NCBI GenBank assembly: GCA_023213395.1
Contig: CM041465.1
Location: 16,926,001-16,990,000 of the forward strand
Direction of reading: 5' to 3'
Length of the DNA stretch: 64,000 nt
From: Cycas panzhihuaensis
Lineage: Eukaryota > Cycadophyta
Part shown: piece by piece, positions 42,541 to 55,281 of the stretch
Layout of the letters: each line of letters starts with the position of its first letter
Numbering within the stretch: the first letter of the stretch is position 1
Made by a program: the position numbers and the translations under genes
The notes under the pieces: model-generated
What the model saw: only the letters and a program-made list of their open reading frames with translations
The model's database searches: none
What the model was told of the DNA's origin: nothing

Positions 42541-45500
42541 AATGGTAGGAAAAGCATTGTATTCATGCCTCACATAAGGACATGGAAAAAGAGAGAAATT
42601 CATAGGGGGGATGTTAGGGTTACCCAACACACCAAAATAAAAGAAAGTCTAATGCTAGAAGAACCAAAGGGATGGTTCAGTTTTGCTTACTGGCGGGTCC
42701 CTAATATGGTGGCCAGTGGAAACACACCTCTAGGGGATCACTAGAGAATAGATACTCTACCCAAAGGTAAAAGCTATTAAGCTAAGGTGTGAAAGCACTA
42801 GAGTAAAATCAAACTACCCTTAAAGGGCATCTATACATCAGAATGTAAGTTTAAGGACCCACAACTATGTGTTACCCTTTCTCTCTCTCAAGGTGTGCTT
42901 CTAGGCGAATAATGTCCCCAGATTACTGAGTAGCCTAAGAAAAGCTCTCCTATCCTCGAAGGGACAGAAAAGATGCTAGATTTCCTTTTAGAAAAGGAAG
43001 TAAGCAAAGATGAGAGGTCCTTTTAGAAAAGGAGTCAAGTTAGTAACAAGGCAGGGAACAATGGTTTTAAATGATCTATTTAAAGCTCAAGGGATTACCC
43101 TTAGAGGTTGGGGTTTTATATGCAAAGAGAAAAGGAAGAGGATGTTGTTACAATAAACTCATCTTGGTTATATTTCTATCATTATTTTTGTATATTGTTT
43201 CTTATGTAAAGGTAAATATGTGTGTTTTATAGAAGTAATCCATGCTCTCCTATCCTCAAAGGGAAAGGGAAAGGAAAGAGACTTTCCTTCAGAAAGGGGA
43301 GTGAAAAGAAAAGGTAGAGCTCCTTTCAGAAAAGGAGGTAGAAGCAATATGATGAAATGAAAGAACGATAATTCAGAATGGTTTACTTATGACCTAGAGG
43401 GTTACCTCTAGGGATTAGGGTTTTGAGTGTTAATTTCAAAATAAGGAGAGAATGTTACAACCATCCAATTGCAACTAAGGTGTAAATTCTTCTTGAGTTC
43501 TAAGAAGAGAAAGGGGTGGTGCTTAAGCTTATAGTTTTTGTTTTGTTGTAGTGAAGCATAGTTTTATGAAACAATGGTTATAAAATTTATAAAATGGAAT
43601 GAACATGCAACAAAGCATACAAATCACTCTCTTTCTTTCCTTCACTCTCCCTCCTTTTCACCTAAAGCTTGGGGCTAGGATTCAAGAAAGAAATAAATAG
43701 AGGAGGTTGCCATAATCACTTTCCAGCTAAATTCTTTTCTCCTTTTTCTTTTTCTTAATGCAATAAGCATAAACAAAATGCAATTATGTTTCCTATTTAT
43801 GCATGAAAGGGGTTTGTGATGCTTTATGAATTTTATTTCACATGCAACATGCAAGGTTTGGGAGAGGGAACATGCAAGTCCTTTTCTTAAATGCAAGAGA
43901 AAAAGAAACATGATTTGCTTATGTTATGTTTTTCTCCTATATGAAATGTATATGTATGAGAGCGAAGAAACAAATATTCTCTTTACTTGCAACTTTCTCT
44001 TTTAGGAAAAAGGGGGAAAAGGGGTAATAGGAGAGGGAGTTTAGTGAAGTACACCTAGTTTCGCGGTGTTTGGAGGTGTAGTGCAATTCTTCCTCACATA
44101 TCTCCTTTGTTAGCAACTTGCTTCCTTTGTTATTATAGGTGTTGTTGAAGATAAAGAGAGGGGATTCCTTACCTTGCCCTTAATTCAAAGTGGTTCTCTC
44201 TTAATGTCACCAATTATATAATACCAAAAGGACAGAAAGGAAATGAAATAGAAACAAATTTCAAATGATGTGCTTTAGTATAAAATAATGTCACCTCTTC
44301 ATAGGGTGTTACCTTGCTTAAAAGAGGAAATCCTCTACCTACAAAATAAGAGTACTAACCTTTCTACAAGTACAAGAGCATACACATATATTGATGTTTA
44401 TTCTTTTTTCAAACAAAGTGTTGCTAAGGTGTTTTGAATTCCAACTTGCAATAATGTAACAAAATCAAATTCTTCTTATTCCTCTTACCACAAAATTCCA
44501 CCATGTAATCTGAGGAAAAGGGGTAGGAAGAAAAAGGGGTGCACCTTGGAATAGAAAGCTTCTCTATGGGGTGTTTCTCCCAAATGGTCAAAAGAGGTCT
44601 CATGCTTAAATTATAGTTTGAGGGAGCAATCTTGAGGTAGAAGATGAGACCATGAAAGTGTATTGCAAGTTGCACACTAAAATGTTGCACTAGTTAAGAT
44701 GAGGAATGGTGGGATGCTTGGAAGCTTTAAGGAGGGGATTTCCCTAGTGAATGGAGGCTTTCTGAGTTGGAACTCAAGCCTAGAACCCTTCATATGATCT
44801 CCTCTATCTAATCAAGTCCTCTACTCACTATAAACTAGTGATTTGGAGAGTGAAACATGGTGTTGTGAGGAATGGAGTGTTTCCTCCAAGAGTTTGCAAG
44901 AAAAATTTTCAAACAAGCATGTAAATAATTCCTAAATCATGAAATCACTATAACATACTACAAGTGAAAGGAGAAATCAAACAAAACATAAATTTTTAGC
45001 AACAAAATCAAAACAAGTAGGGTTTACCCATGAGTAAAGGAAGATGTTGACATAAGTTACAAACTTTAATATGGAAATAAGCCTTTTGGGAGAAAAATCT
45101 GTGTTTGAAGAAGAAAATGGGAACTCCCTTGGCTACCTTAGTGGCTTGAAGGTGTCTCATTGCCTCTGTACAATTGGTTTCCTCTTCTTTTTCTTGCCCA
45201 AGGGCTATTTTTCTACATAAACTATGTTTATTAAGAGAAGGATGAGTCGGTGTCTTGAGAGAATGATGATAAGTGACAAGGATAATAAGATAGAGATCCA
45301 AAATGAGTTTGAATTTTTATTTTTATTAGTCTAGTGGGGTCTCAGGATTATTAGGCCTTGATCTAGGCTAGTCCTAAGGTAAGATTAGGCATCAAGGCTA
45401 TAATTAATGCAAATCTAGCAATTTTTTATCACATTTAAGTTACTAACAGTCACACCATGAATATATTAGTAGCATTACAAATATATTTATGGTGTTGTGA

Positions 45501-45790
45501 ATATATTCATGGAGCACAATAAGGCAAGGTGATAATAGACCAATAGAAATTGATAAATGTTGATGCAAGGGGGTGAATCATGGTGGGATGTGGTGCTGAA
45601 GGGCTTGAGACATATTCTTGGAGACCTATAGGCCATCCTTAGATCATTCTATGGGTAGAATATTTCTAGGCACACATGGGAAACATGTCAAGATGAGTAA
45701 GAACTCTACATAACAAATGTAATCACACATGCCAAGATATGAGTAGGGCCTAACCAATCACTATCCTTATATAACACTATCAAATCTCGC
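42541..45790. other. Unassigned sequence, probable LTR or leader of the TAT-like element
   Basis: No gene supported. Features seen: a 300-bp-period tandem repeat starting at 42945 and 43245 (ctctcctatcctc), and motifs shared with 49690-50856, such as cacctctaggggatcactag (42725) against gcacctttgggagatcacta (49709), and a cacctag, cctcac, ccttacc series near 44050-44180 and 50625-50750. That placement on both sides of gag-pol suggests long, decayed LTRs, but I cannot define ends. Open frames on the minus strand (43675-45301) resemble no protein I know. Confidence 0.35.
42945..43460. repeat. 300-bp-period tandem repeat (two diverged copies)
   Basis: ctctcctatcctc starts each copy at 42945 and 43245. 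Later motifs follow in order: ccttttagaaaaggag against cctttcagaaaaggag, and gattacccttagaggttggggtttt against ggttacctctagggattagggtttt in shorter matched pieces. Confidence 0.7.
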
Positions 45791-47480
45791 ATAGAGCAAA
45801 TAAGGAGGGGGATTTTCCCATGGAGAAAACTATAATAAGCTACCTTTGGCAGACCAAAGAGATAGACAAAGCATGATAAAAGGAAGAGATGCTATCACTA
45901 GAGTATGAAAACAAGTTGGGAATCATTAAGCTAGGCTACAAAAGCATATGAGAAGCTAATCTCCAAGAGGGGATTCACTATGGGAGCTCTATATCACCAT
46001 TGGACTAGAGTTCTGGTCATCATAGGCATGAGTCACATAGAGGTAAATGGACCAAGAAAATAATCCAAGCAGCCAGGTAATCATACAACTACTACATATT
46101 GTAACAACTGTAAAAATATAACGGGATGCAAGGGATAGAAACCATATACCTAATCTTACCTACATGATAGCTCCTAATCCATTCTTGGTTAGTAGGAATC
46201 ACCTTGAAATGGTTTTATTGAATTCCTTTAGGTTTTGTTCTCTCATTTTAATAACTAGTTGGTTCTTTTATCAACTATTTTGATGTATTGGGACCATTTG
46301 AATCTAACTTCAAATCCTTTTAGCTATTAAACAAAACCACGATGAAACTTCTAGAGACTTTGTGAGAAGGTTTTAGGACCAAGTGCATGCATTCCATTCA
46401 TGTCTTGATCCTAGTTTCCTATTTAAATTGTTCACTAATGCTTTAAGGCCACACATACATCTTCAAGTTCTAAAGCTTGTCTCTCAAACCTATGAAGAAG
46501 TTGTTGATCATTGTTTAGCTTTGGAAACATTTGAGATTTAGGCAAGTATTAAGAAGATTGGAAATCTTGTTCCCTCTAAAGAAACTATCAAACAAGTAAA
46601 GTTTCACATCCTAAACCTACTTGTGATCAATTAACTTCTTCTATTAGATTATTGGAGCGTGTGATCAACACCAAGCTATGTGTTGACCATCCTTCTCAAA
46701 ATCGGCCTTCATAGGAGATTAAAGTAACCCATCTTACTAAACAAAGGAAGAAACAAGCTCTTACCCCATCTCTTCCTTCTTTTAGAAAGATAAAATAGTG
46801 TTCATATCATTAAATTAATGCCCATGAAAGAAGTGAATGCCACTTGGTTCAAGCTATGCCATAGAATACAAATGTTGAATTAGATTATCCTTTTGAAGCA
46901 TCTCAAGATCATATGGTTTATAAGGACCCATTACCTTAACATAAGGATAAAGGAAATGAAGATAATAAGGGCAAAGAAAAATAGGTTTAAGATAATGAAT
47001 ATGAGCCTTTAGGTTCTAATTCATCACAAACAACTACCACTCCCCTTAATCCTTCTGTAAAACGAACTAGTGATCAAGCTTGCCCACCTCCCAACAGTGG
47101 TGAGACTAAGAGCACAATTAACATGGTGGAGATAACAAAGAGTATAGGTCCATCTAAACCATCTGATGATTCAATGGTAAATAACCCTAACTCTTTACCT
47201 CTTACACCCCATGTCTCATTAGGTTTAGGTCTATTCCTTCTAGTATAAAAGATGGATCATTCTCTCTGGTTGATGAGCTTAAGACCATTCTTACTATATT
47301 TTAGTTATTAATTTGCTGAAGTGTTGCCTCGAGTAATGTTAGCTCTTATTTGATGTATTTAGAGTTCTTGCTATAGTCTCTTCATCTACTTCCACACTTT
47401 CCTTTGACTTGGTCACCTTTTCTAATCATAGTACTCATGCATCAAATGACATACCTCCATTTTATATTGAGATAATAAAG
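45791..47480 (+). pseudogene. Ogre/TAT-like gag, plus strand (heavily decayed)
   Basis: Near 46331-46545 the frame reads DETSRDFVRRF-stop-DQVH, then CLDPSFLFKLFTNALRPHIH and YEEVVDHCLALETFE, a retrotransposon-gag core with Trp lost to TAG. The later part (46560-47480) is a low-similarity linker with scattered frames. 45791-46200 repeats motifs of 42700-42850 and may be leader. Not functional. Confidence 0.6.
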
Positions 47481-48000
47481 GATGATATCAACATCAAATG
47501 AGTCATTATTTATGAAGGATCGTTTATTAATATAATCCCTCTTTATCTTGTTGAGGACTTGGAAATTTTAGTTTTTAATCCATGTGGGTAGATTTATTAG
47601 GGATACAACAAAAATTAGAAAGTCCCCCTTAGTCAAGTGACTGTTCCCTTGAATTTAGAAGAAAAGATGGTTCTTATTAAATTGACTATTATTGACCTTG
47701 ACTTGGAGTACAACATCCTTTTGGGTAGACCTCAGATTACCCAAATGGTTATGGTTTGTTCCTTCCTCTTTGGTGAACTCAAGTTCATTCATGAGGGGTA
47801 ATTAAAAATTGGAAAGTAAAAGCCAAGACCTATAAAATAGTCAATCCCACTTGTTAAGACCTTTTCTGAACTTGGTGAGTCATATAACTCTTAAGAGTAT
47901 TTCTTTCAATCATTACTTTTAGGCCAATACTTTTCCATTTAAATCCCCTCTGCTTAGGGAGAAGTAAAGGGTGTTGATTTGGTGGAGATTATTCATATTT
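47481..48000 (+). pseudogene. Ogre/TAT-like protease
   Basis: Reads VIIYEGSFINIIPLYLVEDL (where D-G-S/G-S is typical) and, downstream, LIKLTIIDLDLEYNILLGRP, the conserved LGRP end of these proteases. Stops at Gln and Trp positions. Confidence 0.65.
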
Positions 48001-48980
48001 TATCAAGTCCCTCATCTACTCCTTAGTCTTTGGGTCTGATTGATCAGTCTTTGGTTTCTTCTTCCTCTTGCAATGAAGAAGTAATCCTATGTTCTAGTAT
48101 ACCTTATGAGTAAATGCCTGTGAGTGAAACTATTGATGCTAATATTTCTCTTTCTATTCAAACTTATTTCTCATAGGTTTTATATTTGCCTACAAGGGCA
48201 AATGCTTTAGTTCTTTCTACTACAAATAATTTTTTGATTCATCATATAACTTCTTTTTCACACAGTGTACTTGTTGATGTTATGCCTCTCTTCTCTCGAT
48301 CTCCTCTTTTTACTACATGGTTGAATAGACATGAGAAGAAGAAGTTGTTGAATTGACATCCAAACTTAGAATTAAGTATTGAGGAAATTAATTGACTTGA
48401 TATACTTCAAAGCAATCAAAGTACTCTCACTCGAGTACAAGATGTGAATTTGGTTTCCACTATTTCTTTTCCTTCCTATTCTTCCGTGGATGCTTCTTTG
48501 TCATCCCTCATCTTTATGTCTTTGTCTAATCAAGATCATCATGTTTATCATCAAGACTTTAAGCGAACCTTTACATTGACTTGGGAATTTATCGAAAGGC
48601 CTATTCTTTTTCTTAAGTTCCTTCGATTATTGAGTTTGTTCCTACCTATCCAGGCTCTTTGATTGGCTCTCCTTTATGTTTTAGTCCCTCTTATTTGTCT
48701 ACTAATCTACTAAGGAATTTATTCCTCATTGATCTTTTTCACCTTAATCACTTTAAAAATGACAAGGCAATTACTGAACATTTAGTAGGATCATCTCTTA
48801 ATCTTCACTTTGGACATCACAGGTTAGGTTTTTCTAAAGTAATACAACCTGATTCACCACTAATTAATCATTCACAACCTTAGGAAGTAGTTTCTCTCAT
48901 TAAATCTGCTCCTCCTCATTTTAAAGAGGGAAATGCTATGCTTATGGAGCAAACTATTAATATTGACTTAGAATTAGGTG
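48001..48980 (+). other. Linker between TAT-like protease and RT
   Basis: Two open stretches, 48444-48662 and 48659-48883, are Ser/Leu/Phe-rich and match no domain I recognise. They fall where TAT-like polyproteins have a long poorly conserved linker. Confidence 0.4.
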
Positions 48981-49700
48981 ATACCCCTAAGATTATCAAA
49001 TTGGGAGCTAGTTATACTCCCTAAGAGATTGCTCAATTTAAGGATCTCTTTTATGAGTTCTATTTAGTTTTTGCTTGGGACTATAAAGATATGCATGGCC
49101 TTGATCGTTAAGTCGTCGAGCACAATATCACAGTAACCCCTGGTGTCAAACCTAAATGACAAAAGTAATGTCCTATTGATATGCATCTCTCCCTTGCTAT
49201 TAAATAAGAAGTGGAGAAATTGTTACAAGCTAGATTTATTGAGAGTGTTGATTACTCTCAATAGGTTTCTAATATAGTTCTAGTCAAATAGTTCGATCTA
49301 AATTTGCATTAACTTTCAAGACATTAATGATGCTTATATTAAGGACAAATTTTATCTTCCTTTTCTTAATCAGATTTGGGACCAGACAAGTAGTTTTGAG
49401 GTAATGTCTGTTATGGATGATTTTTATGGTTATAATTAGATTTTTACCTCACCTCAAGATCATTATAAGACTATATTCACTACTCCTTAAGGCACTTTTA
49501 TGTATAAAATCATGCCCTTTGGGTTGAAAAATGCTAGTGCTACTTATCAAAGAGAAATGGTTCATATTTTTTATAATTTAGTTGGCAATATTATTATTGT
49601 ATATTTAGATGATATGCTTGCTATTTCTCATAAAAGACATGATTATGTGCATGACCTAAGAATAATCTTTAAAAGGTATAAGGAATATTACGTGTGTCTT
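48981..49700 (+). pseudogene. Ogre/TAT-like reverse transcriptase (3' truncated)
   Basis: The blocks FKDLFYEFYLVFAWDYKDMH and VVEHNITVTPGVKPK precede RT. RT proper has LLQARFIESVDYSQ, then decayed segments, then an open piece from 49500: KIMPFGLKNASATYQREMVH and the catalytic box IIIVYLDDMLAISHKRHDYV. It breaks off near 49690 at KRYKEYYVCL, before the thumb and RNase H. Confidence 0.8.
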
Positions 49701-50856
49701 GGAAGTGCACCTTTGGGAGATCACTAGATGCAAGGAGATCAAGCCTATACAATTAGCAATTATGGGCCTAAAGGATCTTTGGAAGCAAAAGAAAGGATTA
49801 CCCATAATGGGTATTCGTGTATTCGAATGCAGGTTCGAGGACTTGTAAATGGTGCATAAACCTTCCCTTACAGTGAGCACCTTCTTAGATTTGAGATGGG
49901 CAAGGGGGCTCCCTCGATTTGCCAAGTAGCCTCAAAGGTACCCTCAAATCCTGGATGGTCAAGGAAGGAAAGGTGCAAAGAGGAAGTTGGGTGGAAAAGA
50001 TCAACTCCCCAATAGAGGTAAGACAAGGTGATGCCTTACTAAAAAGGGGGCACCTTGAGGTGGATGCTCCTAAGGAACCAACACCCTAGGTAGATGGCTA
50101 GGTGTGTAGGGTGTTATGCAAGATATCTTTTGTGTTGTTTTATGATGAATAGGATGGTGTTACAAAGTGTTGCCATTTCCAGTTTGTCATGAATTAAAAT
50201 GGGAAGGAAAGAACAATAGCACTATCTCTCAATTCTTTCCTCTCTCCCTTTGCTTTTACAAATATCAAAGGAACTAAGAAAGCAGGAAATCATATGAAGA
50301 GAATATAAAGACTAGTGCAAGCTAACCTGGTAGTGCAAGGGGAAGAAAAATGGTTGTGGTAGAGAAACTTGCAACCTTTTATACCCTTACCCTAATAGAT
50401 GTGGGAGTCATACAAAAAGAGGGGAATGGGAATGCAACAATGGTAGGTAACCACCCCACTAGTGGGATAATCCTTACACATGTAAAATGACTATCCCTTC
50501 CTCTACATGAATAAGCCAAGCAATCTATAAGCAATAAAACATACACAACTTTTTCTTTTTATTTTCCTTTCCTTAGGAGTAAGGGGTAAATGAGTGAGCA
50601 AGAAGATAGGGTAAGAAGGAGTGCACCTAGAATCGAGATGGATGGTATAGTGAGCCCTTCTCTTTCCTCACGATCCTCTTTCATCCACCTAGCACTCCTT
50701 ACCGCGGTTGGTGTTGTAGGAGAAATACTGGTGGGGCTTCCTTACCTTCCCTAAGAACTAGTATAGAAAGAAACCAAAAGAAAAAAGGAGTTGCTCATAA
50801 AGAAGGTTCAAAGTAATAAAATAAAAAGTAAAGGAAATGTGCATACCTCCCATGAT
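49701..50856. other. Unassigned sequence after truncated RT, possible decayed LTR
   Basis: No gene supported. It starts abruptly inside RT and shares short ordered motifs with 42541-44200. It ends at the Copia-2 insertion. Confidence 0.35.
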
Positions 50857-51153
50857 TGAAAAGGGTTAATAACATAAGGTCATTACATTAGTTGATTATT
50901 TTGAAAAAGGGTCTTAAGTGAACTTTAAATTAGATCACTTAAGTGAAATGCACTTTCATGTGCATTATGTGTAATTTCATTTCACCTAACTCAAATGCTC
51001 CCTCTCTCAATATAAAAGTAAAGCTCAATGGAGGAGATTCATTCTCACCTCCCCATTTTGTAAGAGCTACTTTCTTTCTCTCAAGTCTCTCTTGCTCCCA
51101 TGTTTGCCTTTGTGTTTAGTGCATGGAGATGAAGGATAGATCCACTCTTTTCA
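50857..51153 (+). repeat. Copia-2 5' LTR
   Basis: 297 bp, nearly identical to the Copia-1 LTRs. Confidence 0.94.
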
Positions 51154-51155
51154 TG

Positions 51156-51167
51156 TGGTACCAGAGC
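51156..51167 (+). other. Primer-binding site 1, Copia-2
   Basis: tggtaccagagc, one T-to-C difference from the standard site, two bases after the LTR. Confidence 0.85.
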
Positions 51168-51558
51168 TTGCTTCCTTCATATTCCCGACTTGCACTTGTA
51201 ATGGAGCCATCACTTCCTTCTCCCCCACAATCCATATGGTGAAAGAGATTGTGAAAGTGAATTTAGAAATATTTTGAAGTTATTATGATAGCATATTTTG
51301 TATTGTTTACTTTTCCTTTCTCTTTTGCAGGTTTGGAAGCATAATACAAGAAGTTGTAAGGCCCAAGGATTCCAATCCTTTGCTGGCCATTCATGCTATC
51401 TCATTCTTCTTTTTCTTTTCCCTTTTTTGTCCATTTAACAAGGGGAAATACTGCCGAAATTTTTCCAGCATTTAGAAGAATGATTATAAGGGGAGTTTTT
51501 ACCCATTTTTTTTAAAGAATTTTAAGCCATTTAAAATATCTATCATTGTATGCTCTCA

Positions 51559-51664
51559 CCTTCCCATTTTGTGAGAGCTACTTTATTTCTCTTCAGTCTC
51601 TCTTGCTCCCATGTTTGCCTTTATGTTTAGTGCATGGAGATGAAGGATAGATCCACTCTTTTCA
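51559..51664 (+). repeat. Duplicated LTR tail inside the Copia-2 leader
   Basis: 106 bp that match the last part of the LTR, from cccattttgtgagagctac to ccactcttttca, located 405 bp downstream of the true LTR end. It is followed by a second primer site. Confidence 0.92.
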
Positions 51665-51666
51665 TG

Positions 51667-51678
51667 TGGTATCAGAGC
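51667..51678 (+). other. Primer-binding site 2, Copia-2
   Basis: A perfect tggtatcagagc lies two bases after the duplicated LTR tail, repeating the normal LTR-to-primer-site arrangement. Confidence 0.9.
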
Positions 51679-52750
51679 AATATCCAGTGTCCTCACTCAC
51701 TTATTAGCATTGCATTTTAGCACTCTAAAATCACCCAAAGCAAGCACTCCAAAGACACTTCAAGCAAGCACTCCAAAAGCACTCCAAGCAAGCATTATTT
51801 TCAATAAAATGTACGTTTGATGCAATTCGATAATCTTTTCACTCTTCCTAAAAGGAACGCATCATGTACGCTATTTTCTGCCATCTTGAACCTATTCACA
51901 CACTCGCCAAGGTTGAGATACCTTAGTTGGCAGAATGCCATGCCATAAAGGAGGTGTGGGTTTCAAGTTGGGACTGGACTAAACCAGAATATTGGTGAGG
52001 TTTGGTTAGCCATACCATCGTGCCTCAATCAGAGGTCATCCTGATAACCAACCGGGAAAACTGAAACTTTAATACAAGATTAAAATATACCCGATCCAAT
52101 ATCCATCACAGCCATGGGTATGCACATACCACTCTTTAGAGGAGGTATATAGCTGCTCATTAGTGAACTGGATGAGGATTGGGAGTACCTAGGCTCCGTT
52201 GTGACTTGGATTTCATCACTAAGCATGATTGCGGGTATCACGGGTGAAGGCCAAATTAATTCTACTAGAAGCCTAGGCATCCCTTCAACAACCTCAACTA
52301 CACGTTGGACACAAGTTAGAGGTTATTGGGTTGATTACGCATCCTACATTCGAGTTTTAAGTTGTGTAAACCCAATGATGTCAACTTCTACATTGGCCTA
52401 CAATCTTGTATATTAATCACTTACTTATTTGTAAAAAGTGATCCACAGTGTAATCACAATCATAGTGCTTCTCATATTCCTGCTGCATCAGGTTAATATT
52501 TGCCACAAGTGTTAGTGGCCAATTTTTATCATAGTGCTTCTCATATTCCTGCTGCGTCAGGTTAATATTTGTCACAAGTGTTGGTGACTTTTCTCTAAGT
52601 TGCTCCCTTCATCTTTGAGCAACCATTCTCACTTCTTCTTCCTTCTTCTACACTACTTCATTACATTTCCTATTTGTAAATAGTGATCGGTCATTTATTG
52701 CCATCTCTTTCATAGTCCCTTGTTTATTTCTTCCCTTCTAAAAAGACACA
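51679..52750 (+). other. Copia-2 leader, shared part
   Basis: Matches 3434-4485 of Copia-1, including the 69-bp tandem duplication near 52460-52590. Short open frames on both strands near 52080-52416 have partial counterparts in Copia-1 but match no protein I know. Confidence 0.7.
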
Positions 52751-53720
52751 ATGTCTTCACAGTTCAAGCAAAATGTGAACTGCATTCTAAAAAGGAAACA
52801 AAATTGGGACATGTGGTTCCTTTGGTGTCGAAAATGCCAAGTATGAAGGTCTATGGAGAGATCACTTACAACCTACACCACCTGTTGCAGCTACAACTAC
52901 CACAACTACTTCAGTAGGAGGTGCTCCAACTGTTCCCACTGAAGCTATAGCTAAACGCCAATGGGAACTTGATGATGATAAAATCTGTGCAGGGATACTA
53001 CTTGTCACTGATTATTCCCTGTATAATCTCATTGATGAAGATGTACATGATACAGCATGGAAAGTTCTTGAAGTTCTTAAGAAGAACTTTGACACTAAAT
53101 CAGACTTAGAATTTGTTCACTTAGTGCTGAAGATGAACAAATTGAAAATGTAGAAAGGACATGCAAGTGAGACAATCAATCTCCTTTGTCCAATCAAGCA
53201 AGCCATTGATAAAGATTTTAAAACTCAATGCATTACATGGGCTTTCTTGATTCAGTCATGTCTCCATATCCTAGATTATAAAAATCTATTAGGGAGTCTT
53301 CAATCCAGTGGAACTTTGAAGACCCTAAACTTTGAGGATCTTGCTGATAAGTTCATTGAATTTGATAAGACCTTTGATACCAACTTTGCCACTACATCAG
53401 ATCCAATTGATGCTGCTTTTGAAGTGGAAGAAGATCTTTGTTACACCAAAAATTAAGGTCAATACTCTCGTAGAGGTGGTAATTCCCGTGGAAGAGGAAG
53501 AGGTAGACAATAAGGACAACGTCCTCTTAGTCAACAGGCTCCTCAATTCCAACCAAAATAGTCTCAAGGCCAAGGCCAAAATAATCAACTTGGACCTAGA
53601 TCCAGTAATCAGAGACAATCTAGCCAGCCCAATACTTGGACTGGAAATCAAACAATCGTGTGCCAAAGGTGTAATAGAAGAGGACATTATGCCAAAAATT
53701 ACAGAACTGCCACCAACAAA
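52751..53720 (+). pseudogene. gag of Copia-2
   Basis: ATG at 52751 begins MSSQFKQNVNCILKRKQNWD. The core reads ILLVTDYSLYNLIDEDVHDT and KKNFDTKSDLEFVHLVLKMN. One TAG replaces Gln after KMNKLKM. The knuckle region reads CQRCNRRGHYAKN with Tyr in place of the last Cys. Better preserved than Copia-1 in the central part. The open frame 53332-53985 is off-frame. Confidence 0.82.
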
Positions 53721-53899
53721 CTACCAAGTTATCAACAGTGCCATGGTGCACATAATGTTGATAATACTTCTTTTGAAGATGCTTTTGGTGGAATGTAATT
53801 TACTCATGCACACCTTTAAAGAATTGGGACCACTTCATCAAATGTTGTTGATAGATCCACTAAGTATATTGAGGCTCATTGTGGCTTTGCTTATTCACT

Positions 53900-54255
53900 T
53901 TTGCCTTCACCACTTAGAGTTGCAAATAGTGCTACCTCAAATACTTCATCGTGGATCATGGATACTGGAGCAACACAACACATGACTTGTCATCGCCAGT
54001 TCTTTCAAGATTTTGACTCTGAAGTTCGTGGTGTTGTATACATGGCTGACAAATCATTTCAGCCAGTCAACGGACTTGGAACTGTTTGCCTGAAACTCCC
54101 AGGCCTTCCAGATTTTACACTTGTTGATGTTTTATATATTCTTGCTCTAAAGTAGAATCTACTCTCCCTGTCCACCCTTGTCTCTCGTGGATTTGATCTG
54201 AGTGTAACTGCAAACAATCAAACTCTCTGTGTCATTCACCCTCCTTCAAATGCTG
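53900..54255 (+). pseudogene. Copia-2 protease
   Basis: The open stretch 53901-54155 contains SSWIMDTGATQHMTCHRQFF with intact D-T-G, then ADKSFQPVNGLGTVCLKLPG and VDVLYILALK. It ends at a TAG where Gln or similar is expected. Confidence 0.87.
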
Positions 54256-55281
54256 TGGTTATGACCAGAATTCTTGATGGTAAACTTTTTCGCCTAACTG
54301 GCTCACCATCCTTTGAAGCCCACTATGTTGATGATGAATTTATTTTTACCACAACCCTGACTCCTCAAACGTTGTCCCAAGCAGCTCTATGGCATGCTCG
54401 TATGGGCCATATCAAAATTGATCGCTTAAGAGAACTACAAGACACTCTTCCTGGTTTGCCTAAGTTCCCCTCTAAGCCCTTTAAATGTGAAGCATATATT
54501 ATTGCTAAATCTCAAAGACAACCCTTTCCTCGTAGTCAGTGGAAATCTAGCCAACCTTTGCAGCTTGTACACTTAGGTATATACAGTCCTATTCCCATCC
54601 CTTCTATCAAATAGAAGTGGTACTATATTACTTTCATTGATAATTTTACTAAGAAAGTATGGGTTACTTTTCTTGCAAAGAAAGATGAAGCTTTTTCTAT
54701 GTTTCAAGCTTTCAAGGCCCGCATGGAAAATGAATCTGGATTCAAGATCAAAATACTCAGGACTGACAATGGTGGTGAGTACACATCCAATGAGTTTGAA
54801 TCGTACCTACGTCAACATGGAATCAAACATCACACCATCATTGCGGTACACCCCAAAGAAATGGAGTTGCTGGGCGCATGAGCAGGACCATCATGAATAT
54901 GGCTCGTGCTTGTCGGTATATAAGAATGTCCCTATCTATCTTTGGTGAGGCTATCCGGATCTTTGTATTGCATCAACATTGTTAGTCCCTCCAAGCTCGG
55001 CCCCTCTCCACATGAAATGTAGTATGGACAAACCCCCTCTATCTCCCACTTCAAAATTTTTGGCTCTACTTGTTATGCTTATATTTTGCAGGAACATAGA
55101 AATAAGCTCCAAGATAGAGCCATCAAAGGCATCTTTGTTGGATACCCTATGGACAAAAAAGGATACAAGGTTTTTATACCTTCAGAGCACAAAATCATCA
55201 TCACTAGAGATGTTATCTTTGTAGAGACTGAAGATCAATTACTCAGACTTGACTCTAAGACGCCTTCATACCGATTTAATG
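54256..55281 (+). pseudogene. Copia-2 integrase (truncated)
   Basis: Pre-integrase region ALWHARMGHIKIDRLRELQ, then CEAYIIAKSQRQPF with one Cys changed to Tyr. The first core Asp is replaced (VHLGIYSP against VHSDIYGP in Copia-1), while the second is kept (LRTDNGGEY). A small deletion and frameshift near 54845-54880 break the region of the catalytic Glu. The last 200 bp encode NKLQDRAIKGIFVGYPMDKK, KGYKVFIPSEHKIIITRDVI. Similarity to Copia-1 stops at 55281. Confidence 0.85.

Larger units (their letters stand above)
50857..55281 (+). mobile_element. Copia-2, 3'-truncated relative of Copia-1
   Basis: It has a 5' LTR, primer site, leader, gag, protease and most of integrase, all close to Copia-1. 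Similarity stops at 55281, which corresponds to about 7010 in Copia-1. RT, RNase H and the 3' LTR are missing, so no target duplication can be tested. Left flank is ATGAT (50852-50856). Confidence 0.92.

Noticed and set aside
43675-45301. Minus-strand open frames of 78-97 codons as host genes
   Set aside because: No domain, no homologous pair, and they lie in sequence with LTR-like repeats.
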